In this document: positions 8,078 through 16,504 of the stretch, one piece after another
Position numbering within the stretch: position 1 is the first letter of the stretch
How the letters are laid out: each line of letters starts with the position of its first letter
NCBI GenBank assembly: GCA_019116965.1
Contig: DXAT01000024.1
Location: forward strand, 62,001 to 126,000
DNA length: 64,000 nucleotides
Direction of reading: 5' to 3'
Source: Candidatus Coprenecus pullistercoris
GTDB lineage: Bacteria > Bacteroidota > Bacteroidia > Bacteroidales > UBA932
Made by a program: the position numbers and the translations under genes
The notes under the pieces: generated by a model
What the model was told of the DNA's origin: nothing
Seen by the model: the letters and a program-made list of their open reading frames with translations, nothing else
Databases searched by the model: none

Positions 8078-9115
8078 CTATCTCTTGCCGAAATGCTGCG
8101 AATCTCCCCACCTGCCATAGCCGATGGGGATTTTCATATCCTTTAGTCTCTGTTCTGTCCTTGACGAGGATATGGCCGCATCCTCTCCTACTCCGGGCTT
8201 GTTCTGATATATCTGATACTCCTCACGGACATCTGCAGAAGTAAGATTGGGCATAAGGACATTGGCACCGGCCATGATCGCCCTCTCCCTGCCGTCCTGC
8301 ACAATGGCCTGCATGGCCGTAGTCGCCGCGATATTGATATCCGGCATGAGCAGCCTGAGCAAAGCGACCATCTTCAGGGACAGCTCCAGACGGCTCATCT
8401 TGTCCGGGATCAGTCCGCGGTACTCATACAGGGGTGTCTGAGAGTGCTCGAGATAGGGGCCCATACCGCACATGTCTATATCCAGGCGTTTGAAGAACAG
8501 CAGGTCGTCAGCCAGATGAGCCGCCGTCTGGAAAGGCAGTCCTATCATGACTCCGGTACCTACCTGATATCCGCATCTGCGGAGACTGACAAGTGCCTCT
8601 ACCCTGGTTTCATAGCTGTGGACAGCATCAGCAGGATGTATTTTCTCATAAAGCTCCTTCGTGGACGACTCTATGCGGAGCAGGTATCTGTGCGCACCGG
8701 CCTCAAACCATTCCTGATACACATCCATGGACTGCTCTCCGAGAGAAAGCGTGATGCCGAGAGGCCAGCGGCGTTTTATCTCCACCAACATGGCCGTTAT
8801 CCTGTCTATGAACATGCGGTCAGTGCGCTCGCCACCCTGAATCACTAAAGAGCCGTATCCTTCTTTAAAGGCAAACTCGGCGGCGTCAAGCACTTCCTTG
8901 TCGGTCAGCTCGTACCTTCCGGCCTCCCGATTGTCCCGCCTTATACCACAATACAGACAGTTCTTCCGGCATATATTGGATATCTCCACGAGGCCGCGCA
9001 GATACACGCTCTCTCCCACTGTCTTTTTCTTCACCTCATATGCCTTGGCATACAGGGCGGCCGCATTCTCCGGACTGGAATCCTCCAGAACCGATATAAG
9101 TTCCTCCCTTGTCAT
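8078..9115 (-). CDS. hydE: [FeFe] hydrogenase H-cluster radical SAM maturase HydE
   Basis: A 345-residue radical SAM enzyme that helps build the dithiomethylamine/diiron part of the hydrogenase H-cluster. The CxxxCxxC cluster motif is at C49, C53 and C56 (CRKNCLYC). Downstream landmarks include the EGYGSLVIQGGE segment and GTGVMIGLPFQT, typical of HydE. The start at 9115 overlaps the hydF stop by 4 bases (ATGA). A longer in-frame extension upstream would lie entirely inside hydF and is rejected. Neither HydG nor the hydrogenase is in this window, so they must be elsewhere if the pathway is complete. Confidence 0.93.
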   Translation of the reverse strand: MTREELISVLEDSSPENAAALYAKAYEVKKKTVGESVYLRGLVEISNICRKNCLYCGIRRDNREAGRYELTDKEVLDAAEFAFKEGYGSLVIQGGERTDRMFIDRITAMLVEIKRRWPLGITLSLGEQSMDVYQEWFEAGAHRYLLRIESSTKELYEKIHPADAVHSYETRVEALVSLRRCGYQVGTGVMIGLPFQTAAHLADDLLFFKRLDIDMCGMGPYLEHSQTPLYEYRGLIPDKMSRLELSLKMVALLRLLMPDINIAATTAMQAIVQDGRERAIMAGANVLMPNLTSADVREEYQIYQNKPGVGEDAAISSSRTEQRLKDMKIPIGYGRWGDSQHFGKR

Positions 9116-10317
9116 TTCAGCAACGGTTTGAGCGCCCTGTCGTAGATGCCTTTCATATAGGATATCGCCATGCCGTAATTGGAGACAGGCACACCTGCCT
9201 CTATGGCCGGCAGCAGGCGGGAATACAGTTGACGCCGCGTAATCATACAGCCGCCGCATTGAAGCACCAGGGCATAGTCCATGACCGGTCTCTCCACGGT
9301 ATCCAGTCCGCCCACCACATCGAACTCCAGGGCCTTTCCCGTGAATTTACGCATCAGCGCCGGTATCCTGACCCTGCCGATATCGTCACATGAAGCGTGA
9401 TGGGTGCAGGACTCGAGTATCAGTATCCTGTCCCCGTCCCTTAGTGTGCTTATCCTTGGCGTACCTGCGCAATATTCCTTGAAACAGCCCTTGCTTCTGG
9501 CCAGAAGCATACTGAAACTTGTCAACGGCACATCCTCCGGCACAGCCATGGCCACCTCTCCGAATGCCTGGCTGTCCGTCACCACCATGTCGAAACGGCG
9601 TTCCCTGTCCGAAAACAACACGCTCAGGCGGTCCGGCTGCGCCACTGTGGCTACGGCACCTATGTCCAATAAATTGCGTATAGCATTGACCTGAGGCAAT
9701 ATAAGTCTGCCCGTAGGAGCCTCGCTGTCTATTGGGCAGACCAGCAGCACATCTTCCCCCTCTCTCACAAGACCGGAAAACATGGGCTGCTCATTGGCAT
9801 ATGGCGATGAGGCGACTTTATCTCTTATCAGTTCCGTGAGAGCCGCCACCTCAGCCTTAAGCTCCTCTCCGCCGGCTTTTGCGGAAAACTCAAGAACCCA
9901 CAGCGAATATTCGGAAAAAAGCCTTTCGGCAATATCCGGGGCAAGTCTACGCTCATCCGATTTGTTGTATACCAGCACTATCGGCAGATCATACCGCCGG
10001 AACTGTTCCATGAGCCTTTTTTCCTCCTCACCGAAACTGTCTCCGGCAAACACCAGCACCGCCACATCAATCCGTGCAATCACTGCCTCTGTCGCGGCCA
10101 CCCTCTTGCGCCCCAACTCGCCGGCGTCATCTATGCCTGCGGTATCCGTAAGCACGCACGGTCCGAGACCGAATATCTCCATCCTCTTGTTTACAGGATC
10201 GGTCGTAGTGCCCGGTCTGTCCGACACTATCGCCGTGTCCTGACCTGTAACAGCGTTGATTATCGATGATTTTCCTACATTCCTCCTGCCGAAAATCCCT
10301 ATATTGACCGTATTCAT
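9112..10317 (-). CDS. hydF: [FeFe] hydrogenase H-cluster maturation GTPase HydF
   Basis: A 401-residue scaffold GTPase that carries the H-cluster precursor and delivers it to the hydrogenase. The GTPase domain shows the P-loop GRRNVGKS (residues 10-17), the G2/G3 region around RPGTTTD and DTAG (about 58), and a G4 NKSD. The C-terminal cluster-binding domain shows CTHHASC (near 305) and CGGC (near 353-356), which supply the 4Fe-4S ligands. The start at 10317 places the P-loop directly at the N-terminus, as in the family; a 9-codon extension overlaps the promoter area. A divergent promoter region separates it from the DUF6913-like gene. Confidence 0.95.
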   Translation of the reverse strand: MNTVNIGIFGRRNVGKSSIINAVTGQDTAIVSDRPGTTTDPVNKRMEIFGLGPCVLTDTAGIDDAGELGRKRVAATEAVIARIDVAVLVFAGDSFGEEEKRLMEQFRRYDLPIVLVYNKSDERRLAPDIAERLFSEYSLWVLEFSAKAGGEELKAEVAALTELIRDKVASSPYANEQPMFSGLVREGEDVLLVCPIDSEAPTGRLILPQVNAIRNLLDIGAVATVAQPDRLSVLFSDRERRFDMVVTDSQAFGEVAMAVPEDVPLTSFSMLLARSKGCFKEYCAGTPRISTLRDGDRILILESCTHHASCDDIGRVRIPALMRKFTGKALEFDVVGGLDTVERPVMDYALVLQCGGCMITRRQLYSRLLPAIEAGVPVSNYGMAISYMKGIYDRALKPLLK

Positions 10318-10341
10318 ACAAATTTTGACATTTACAGATAG

Positions 10342-10349
10342 CAAAAATA
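10342..10349 (-). promoter_or_regulatory. -7 element of the hydF-hydE promoter
   Basis: On the minus strand this reads TATTTTTG, matching TAnnTTTG, about 25 bases before the hydF start. No clear -33 element is visible. It is arranged divergently with the -7 element at 10370-10377. Confidence 0.5.
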
Positions 10350-10369
10350 TATCATTTTAATCTTTTTGC

Positions 10370-10377
10370 TATCTTTG
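10370..10377 (+). promoter_or_regulatory. -7 element immediately upstream of the DUF6913-like gene
   Basis: TATCTTTG is a perfect TAnnTTTG match. It ends only 4 bases before the ATG at 10382. Transcription from it would begin at or very near the start codon, giving a leaderless or near-leaderless mRNA. Confidence 0.55.
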
Positions 10378-10381
10378 GGGG

Positions 10382-10927
10382 ATGAGAAATTGGTTTCTGA
10401 CACGGATTCTGCAGAGAAAAGCTCTGAGAAAGATAGACAATCCACACCACGGGAAATACATCCCGCTGCGTTCCGCACGCAGGGCCGGGCTCGTTATCAG
10501 TGCGGACATTCCCGGAGCTGCCGAAGCCATGAAGATTTTCTGCAGGCAGATGGTCCAATCCGGAATCGAATACAGAATATTCTGTTTGGATCTCAACAAG
10601 AAAGTCCCCCTCATCGACCAGTCCCTCATCTCCGACCGCGCCGTGTCGGTAATACACAGAAAGGACCTTAACTGGTACGGCATGCCGAAAGCGGAAAGCT
10701 CGAGGACATTCCTCCAGCAGCCCTTCGACATACTCGTCGACATGACATCCGGCAAGCGTCCTTTCCCTGCCGACTATATCCTGAGGCAGGCCTCCGCATC
10801 TCTCAGAATCGGCATTGAGAGCAACCGTACAAGCCAATACGACATGACTGTATGCGGCAAGGACGATGGCGCACAGGCTCCCGAACTCATTAAAAACATT
10901 ATTAAATATCTAACTACTATTCACTGA
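10382..10927 (+). CDS. DUF6913-like conserved Bacteroidota protein
   Basis: A 181-residue cytoplasmic protein with no signal peptide or membrane segment. It starts with a basic helix (about 1-35) and continues into an alpha/beta domain with strands such as AGLVISAD and FDILVDMTSG. The layout resembles the small Bacteroidota family annotated DUF6913, which has no known function. It lies 5 bases before the DUF368 gene and is followed by tamB, so it is co-transcribed with two envelope genes. The family name is from memory and moderately sure. Confidence 0.75.
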   Translation: MRNWFLTRILQRKALRKIDNPHHGKYIPLRSARRAGLVISADIPGAAEAMKIFCRQMVQSGIEYRIFCLDLNKKVPLIDQSLISDRAVSVIHRKDLNWYGMPKAESSRTFLQQPFDILVDMTSGKRPFPADYILRQASASLRIGIESNRTSQYDMTVCGKDDGAQAPELIKNIIKYLTTIH

Positions 10928-10932
10928 ACGAC

Positions 10933-11898
10933 ATGAGAAAGTTTTCCTCCTACGCGATGATCACAGTCAAAGGAATCGGCATGGGTGCCGCTGATGTGAT
11001 TCCCGGAGTCTCCGGAGGCACCATCGCTTTCCTGACCGGCATTTACGAGGAGTTGCTGGATTCCATAAAATCCATCAACACCACTGCCTTGAAGCTGCTG
11101 TTTACCGGCAAGATCAGACAGTTCTGGAAACACATCAACGGCAATTTCCTTATCTCCCTCATACTGGGAATAGCCATAAGTTTCTTCTCCTTAGCCAAAC
11201 TGATGCAGTATCTGATGGCCAATGAGCCGATTCCACTCTGGTCTTTCTTCTTCGGTCTCATCATCGCATCCGCCATTCTCATACTCAAAGATATAGATCT
11301 GACCAAAATCAAGCATCTGCTGGCCCTGATACTCGGCACGGCGGCCGGAGCAGCCATCTGCCTGATATCCCCTACCGAGACTCCGAACGACATCTGGTTC
11401 ATCTTCATCTGCGGCGCCATCGCCATCTGTGCAATGATACTTCCCGGCATATCCGGCAGCTTTATCCTGCTGCTTCTCGGCAAATACGAATACATGCTCA
11501 AGGCCCTTACGGATCTCAACATAGTCCTGATCCTCGTATTCGTGGCCGGTGCGGCCATAGGTATCATTTCATTCTCGCATTTCCTCACATGGCTGCTCAA
11601 GAAATACCATGTCACCACCATATCCGCCTTAGCCGGCATCATGATAGGCTCCCTGGTAAAAGTGTGGCCATGGCAGTTCCAGCACGACGGAGTGTCAAGA
11701 CCCGTACTCCCGTTCGACGAGCGCATACAGACAGGACTGCAGAACCTCATCGCTTCCGGAGAGCAGATCAGCGACCCGGCCAAATACTCAGGCCATATAG
11801 GCATGGCCGTGCTCTTCGCTGCCATCGGCATAGCGCTCGTGCTCGTACTCGAGCTTGCCGCAGCCAGGACCCGCAGGAAAACAGAAAAGGCACAGTAA
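10933..11898 (+). CDS. DUF368 membrane protein, polyprenyl-phosphate translocase family
   Basis: A 321-residue polytopic inner-membrane protein. It has the duplicated family signature: IPGVSGGTIAFLTGIYEELL (about residues 19-38) and LPGISGSFILLLLGKYEYML (about 172-191), each a proline-glycine re-entrant hairpin, within about eight to ten hydrophobic segments. DUF368 proteins, together with DedA proteins, have been shown to return undecaprenyl phosphate across the inner membrane for reuse in cell-wall and O-antigen synthesis. The gene lies between a DUF6913-like gene and tamB in one apparent operon. The very C-terminus is basic and cytoplasmic. Substrate assignment rests on the family. Confidence 0.92.
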   Translation: MRKFSSYAMITVKGIGMGAADVIPGVSGGTIAFLTGIYEELLDSIKSINTTALKLLFTGKIRQFWKHINGNFLISLILGIAISFFSLAKLMQYLMANEPIPLWSFFFGLIIASAILILKDIDLTKIKHLLALILGTAAGAAICLISPTETPNDIWFIFICGAIAICAMILPGISGSFILLLLGKYEYMLKALTDLNIVLILVFVAGAAIGIISFSHFLTWLLKKYHVTTISALAGIMIGSLVKVWPWQFQHDGVSRPVLPFDERIQTGLQNLIASGEQISDPAKYSGHIGMAVLFAAIGIALVLVLELAAARTRRKTEKAQ

Positions 11899-11912
11899 AC
11901 TCATAAAACGCC

Positions 11913-14900
11913 ATAAGAGCTTTAAGAAAAATATTAATCGGGATTCTAATCCTTATTTGCATCTCTCCTTTCGCCGGATATGTGGCCCTGCAGTTTCCGC
12001 GGCTACAGACACGAATTGCCCAAAGAGCCATCACGGCAATTGAACCCCGGATAAACGGAGAGATACATGTAGGCAGGGTCGCCATTGTATTTTTCAATAA
12101 AGTCATGGCCTATGATGTAAGCATCATCGGAACTCCGGGAGATACGCTTGCGGCTGTCAGCAAGCTGTCGGTTACCATTGCCCCCGGAGACCTGCTGCGC
12201 GGCAGGATTACCGTCAACAGGGTTTTTCTCGAAAACGGATGCTTCAACTTCGTCAAAGAAGGGGAGGGACGGTACTCAAACATCAACCGCATACTCAACT
12301 TCGAGCCCAAGCCCGACTCTCTGCGCAGACCTGTCAGACTGCCGGATATGAGTGTTCGGGAGCTGACCCTCAGGAACATGAGATTCTCCATGGTCAATCC
12401 TGCAAAAGACACCGCAGGACTGACACCGGGCAGAATCAACTTCCGCAACATGCATGTCAGCAGCATCAACGCCAGGCTCAACAGGATAAGAATACAGGAC
12501 AATACCATACGCTGCCGGATAAGAGATATCTGCGCCGACGAGATCTCGGGCTACAGGCTCGAAGCCTTGTCCGGTGATTTCTTCCTCGGTCCGGACGAGA
12601 GCAGGATAGACGGCCTCAGGCTCATGGACAGCTACTCGGACATCAGAGCCGGCTACCTGTCATTCGGATATCAGGGCAAGAACGACCTCAAGGATTTCGT
12701 CCACAAAATACGGCTCGGCGCTGATTTCCAGGGCGCGTCCTTGGATTTCAGAAGCCTTGGTTTCTTCGCAGAAGGCCTAAGGGACAACGGGCTGCGCCTG
12801 ACTGTCTCGGGAGAGGTAAAAGGTCCTGTCTGCGACCTCGGATCTGATGATTTAGCCGTACAGAGCGGAGACAGCACCGATATCCGTCTGCGAGCAAGAA
12901 TCACAGGACTTCCTGATATAGAAAATACCGTTTTCGATGTCGGCATCGAAAGAGCCGTTACAGTCTCCGGAGACATCTCGGACATCGTATCGGATTTCAG
13001 CGGAAAAGACAACGGGCTGGCCTCCCTGTTCGAAGGCACACTGCTTACACTCAACGCGTCCGCTTACGGTACTCTGCACGACATGCACTCCGAGGGTTCT
13101 CTTGTAAGCAGTGCCGGAATGTTGTCATACAACGCCGGAATCAATGGCTCGGTACACCGGAATGGCATGCGGGTCTACGGTTCCCTGTCCGCTGAGAGTC
13201 TTGACATCGGAAATATGATTTCCAACAACATGCTGGGCGAGACCGATCTAAGAGCCGGATTCAGGGCCATTATCCGCAGCAGACAGCAAGGCGGCACAGA
13301 AGCCGACCTGGACTCCATCATCATATCGAGACTGACTGTAAAGGGATACGAATACCGGGACATAGCCATCACCGGCAAGATGCGGAACCAGATGGCCGAC
13401 ATCAGGCTCGTCAGTCATGACCTTGCTTTCCCCACCATGTTCCAAGGCATAGTCAACATGGATGAGGACAACCGCCCCGAGAGAGTCAGGATATTCATGG
13501 ATGTGCCGTACGCCGACCTCATATCCATGAACATAGTCAATGACGGAGATATATCCACCTTGGGCATTACTGCCAACGCGGACCTCAGACTGACAGACAA
13601 AAGTATTCTCGGAAGTGTCCTGCTGGACAACATCAGCTATGCCAACGACAACGGAGACTTCCACCTCGACTCGCTCTATGTCAGGTCGGCCATCATGGAA
13701 GGCAAGCATATCGTCTCTGTCAAATCTCCCGTACTGCATGCCGACTATTCCAGCACGGACTCTCCGGCAAGACTGGCAGAAAGGTTCAAGGCATCAGTAA
13801 GAGGCAAGGCGCTCGCCGGCCTACTGGACATAGACACATCCATAACCAACCATCCGGACGGACACTACAACTTCCATTTACAGACATACGATGTGTCCGA
13901 CATATGCGGAGTCATGTTTCCCGGTCTCGACATAGCCGACAACACTACATTGGATGTCATGCTTTCCGATGACAATACGATGGATGTAAAACTCAAGTCC
14001 TCATCCGTCCATTTCATGACCAAGGCCGGCAAGGAGTACTCAGTGGACGGGCTGCTGCTCTCGGCCAGCAATCCGGACTCCGTCCTGAACGGATTGCTGT
14101 CGGTAGGCAGAATCTCCTCAGGAGGTATGATTATGGACAATGTGAACCTGTTTGTCGGCGAGATGGACAGCACGATGAGAATAAGGCTGAGTTTCAACAA
14201 CGCGGACACCACCTATCTGGACTTCTCCAGTGACGCGGTGCTCGGCCGTAACAGACAAGGCAGACTGCTGGCCGATATCGGCATCAACAGCTCCGAAGTC
14301 AATATCCGCGGGCACAGATGGCTCCTTCCCCCCTCATCTGTGCATATCTCGGGCAGATACTGCAACATAGAGAATTTCAGACTCGTAGGCGACAACAACG
14401 AACTGAGAATAGACGGAATAATCTCGGAAGATCCTGAAAGCAAGCTGTCCGTATCCCTTGACAACATGGGACTTTCCGTCCTGAACTCCTTCACACGATC
14501 CGACCTCGGGCTGGACGGATATCTCTCCGGTGACGCCGATCTGTACAACTTCTTCGACAAGGTGAGCGCCTCCATGAAGATTACGGGCGAGAATCTCAGC
14601 ATTTTCGGAAAAGACCTCGGAAATCTGACTCTGCTGAGCAGGAGAGACATCAACCGTGACCGATTCAATGTCCTCATCAACAACTACATCGATGGCAGGA
14701 ATCCCATCAATGTAAGCGGATACTATGTACCGGGACGCAATTACATGAACATGGACATGAGCCTCAGCGGGCTCTCTTTAGAGTATCTCTCGCCCATACT
14801 GAACAACATACTGAGCGTGGACAGCGGTACACTGAGCGGCAACATACTCATCACAGGCCAGCCGGACAGGATCATGCTGAGCAGCGACAACACCCGTATC

Positions 14901-16499
14901 GACTCAGTCATGATCAAGCCGTCATACACCCAGGTTCCATACATGATAAGCGGTCCCATAACCATGAACCAAAGAAGCATAGGGCTCAACGGAATAAGCA
15001 TAACAGACCCGCGCGGTTCAAAAGCCGTACTCAACGGCAGCATCACACACAGCTCATTCAGGGACATGTACCTTGACGCCACGCTTTCATTCAACGACCT
15101 GATGTGTCTCAACACCAAGGAAAAGGACAACAGCAAGTTCTACGGCTCGGCATTTGCCTCCGGAAGCGTAGCTATATCCGGTTATACAGACGACCTGCTT
15201 ATAGACGCTGATGTCCGCACCGAGGACAACTCGGCCATCCACATACCGCTGTCCTCATCGTCCTTCGCCGCCACTACGGACCTGATATCATACACCGATT
15301 TCAGGATACCGGAGGACTCCGCGGTGACGGCTGACGGCAGCCTCAAGTCAGGAAATACAAAAAAGAAGAACAGCCGGAACCTCGAGATAAGAGCAAGGGC
15401 AGACATCGACCAGGGAACAGAACTGCTCATCGAGATGAACAAGCAGCTCGGAGACATCCTCAGATGCACTGGAGACGGAGAGATAGAGCTTAACCTCAAT
15501 CCTTCCAGAAACATCACGGATCTCAGGGGAGACTACACAATCGCCGACGGCAGCTATCATTTCGCCATGTCAATACAGTCCAGGGACTTCACTCTCAATG
15601 AGGGCGGCACCATATCCTTCAACGGAGACTTCAAGAACACCGTGCTCAATGTAGGAGCCACCTACAGCACGAAAGCCTCTATTTCCACCCTTATCGCCGA
15701 CACCACATCTGTCGGAAACAGGCGCACCGTCAACTGCGGAATACAGCTCCAGGGCTCGCTGAGCAATCCGGAACTCTCTTTCACCATCGATATCCCCGAT
15801 CTCGACCCCATCACAAAAGGCAGGGTCGAGGGAGCGCTCAGTACTCCGGACAAAGTGCAGAAACAGTTCCTTGCCCTGCTCATATCGGGAAGTTTCGTCC
15901 CAGACGAGCAGTCCGGCATCGTCAACAACTCCACGATTCTGTACTCCAATGCCAGCGAAATACTTTCCAACCAGTTCAACAACATCTTCCGGCAGCTCGA
16001 CATACCGCTTGACCTCGGTCTCAACTACCAGCCGGGAGTGGGCACGGGAGGAAAAGACATGTTCGATGTAGCCATATCCTATCAGGCATTCAACAACCGC
16101 CTTATCATCAACGGAAATGTCGGCAACAGCGAGACATCGTCCAACTGGGCCGGAGACTTCGACGCAGAGATAAAAGTGGACAAACAGGGTAAACTGCGCA
16201 TAACCCTGTTCACACGGTCTGCCGATTCCTACTCCAACTACCTGGACAACACCCAGAGAAGCGGACTCGGTATCACCTATCAGGACGAGTTCGACACCTT
16301 CGGTGACTTCTGGAGAAACATCTTCTTCTCACGCAAACGGAAGGAACAGTACGAACTGGAACTCATGCGTGAGGCCGAAGAAGAACTGGAACGCGAGGCA
16401 GCCGAGGCCAATATCGTAAAAGAGAATGTGCAGAAACCGAGGGAAGACCCTTTCAACTTTTTGGAAGACAGCGGATACACCGAATACAGCGAAGAATAG
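11913..16499 (+). CDS. tamB: TamB-family outer-membrane biogenesis protein with non-canonical start
   Basis: A very large envelope protein of about 1,528 residues. An N-terminal signal-anchor is followed by more than 1,000 residues of beta-helix-like repeats, the conserved DUF490/TamB C-terminal domain (about 1,150-1,420) and a charged coiled-coil tail rich in E and R. TamB/AsmA-like proteins span the periplasm and are linked to outer-membrane protein insertion and lipid transport. The first conventional in-frame start is GTG at 11982, but it would delete the anchor. The anchor (KILIGILILICISPFAGYVA) is encoded upstream, open from 11907, with no ATG, GTG, TTG or CTG. I place the start at the ATA at 11913, as an inference. 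Confidence 0.88.
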   Translation: MRALRKILIGILILICISPFAGYVALQFPRLQTRIAQRAITAIEPRINGEIHVGRVAIVFFNKVMAYDVSIIGTPGDTLAAVSKLSVTIAPGDLLRGRITVNRVFLENGCFNFVKEGEGRYSNINRILNFEPKPDSLRRPVRLPDMSVRELTLRNMRFSMVNPAKDTAGLTPGRINFRNMHVSSINARLNRIRIQDNTIRCRIRDICADEISGYRLEALSGDFFLGPDESRIDGLRLMDSYSDIRAGYLSFGYQGKNDLKDFVHKIRLGADFQGASLDFRSLGFFAEGLRDNGLRLTVSGEVKGPVCDLGSDDLAVQSGDSTDIRLRARITGLPDIENTVFDVGIERAVTVSGDISDIVSDFSGKDNGLASLFEGTLLTLNASAYGTLHDMHSEGSLVSSAGMLSYNAGINGSVHRNGMRVYGSLSAESLDIGNMISNNMLGETDLRAGFRAIIRSRQQGGTEADLDSIIISRLTVKGYEYRDIAITGKMRNQMADIRLVSHDLAFPTMFQGIVNMDEDNRPERVRIFMDVPYADLISMNIVNDGDISTLGITANADLRLTDKSILGSVLLDNISYANDNGDFHLDSLYVRSAIMEGKHIVSVKSPVLHADYSSTDSPARLAERFKASVRGKALAGLLDIDTSITNHPDGHYNFHLQTYDVSDICGVMFPGLDIADNTTLDVMLSDDNTMDVKLKSSSVHFMTKAGKEYSVDGLLLSASNPDSVLNGLLSVGRISSGGMIMDNVNLFVGEMDSTMRIRLSFNNADTTYLDFSSDAVLGRNRQGRLLADIGINSSEVNIRGHRWLLPPSSVHISGRYCNIENFRLVGDNNELRIDGIISEDPESKLSVSLDNMGLSVLNSFTRSDLGLDGYLSGDADLYNFFDKVSASMKITGENLSIFGKDLGNLTLLSRRDINRDRFNVLINNYIDGRNPINVSGYYVPGRNYMNMDMSLSGLSLEYLSPILNNILSVDSGTLSGNILITGQPDRIMLSSDNTRIDSVMIKPSYTQVPYMISGPITMNQRSIGLNGISITDPRGSKAVLNGSITHSSFRDMYLDATLSFNDLMCLNTKEKDNSKFYGSAFASGSVAISGYTDDLLIDADVRTEDNSAIHIPLSSSSFAATTDLISYTDFRIPEDSAVTADGSLKSGNTKKKNSRNLEIRARADIDQGTELLIEMNKQLGDILRCTGDGEIELNLNPSRNITDLRGDYTIADGSYHFAMSIQSRDFTLNEGGTISFNGDFKNTVLNVGATYSTKASISTLIADTTSVGNRRTVNCGIQLQGSLSNPELSFTIDIPDLDPITKGRVEGALSTPDKVQKQFLALLISGSFVPDEQSGIVNNSTILYSNASEILSNQFNNIFRQLDIPLDLGLNYQPGVGTGGKDMFDVAISYQAFNNRLIINGNVGNSETSSNWAGDFDAEIKVDKQGKLRITLFTRSADSYSNYLDNTQRSGLGITYQDEFDTFGDFWRNIFFSRKRKEQYELELMREAEEELEREAAEANIVKENVQKPREDPFNFLEDSGYTEYSEE

Positions 16500-16504
16500 G
16501 GAAC

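Noticed and set aside
11043-11831. A 262-residue minus-strand frame opposite the DUF368 gene
   Set aside because: Its composition (M/S/P-rich) reflects the reverse of a membrane protein; the DUF368 signature on the plus strand is decisive.
11855-12043. A 62-residue frame across the DUF368/tamB junction as a possible small gene or frameshift link
   Set aside because: It is in the third frame, linked to neither gene, and carries no motif; frameshifting from DUF368 into tamB is blocked by stops at 11898 and 11904.
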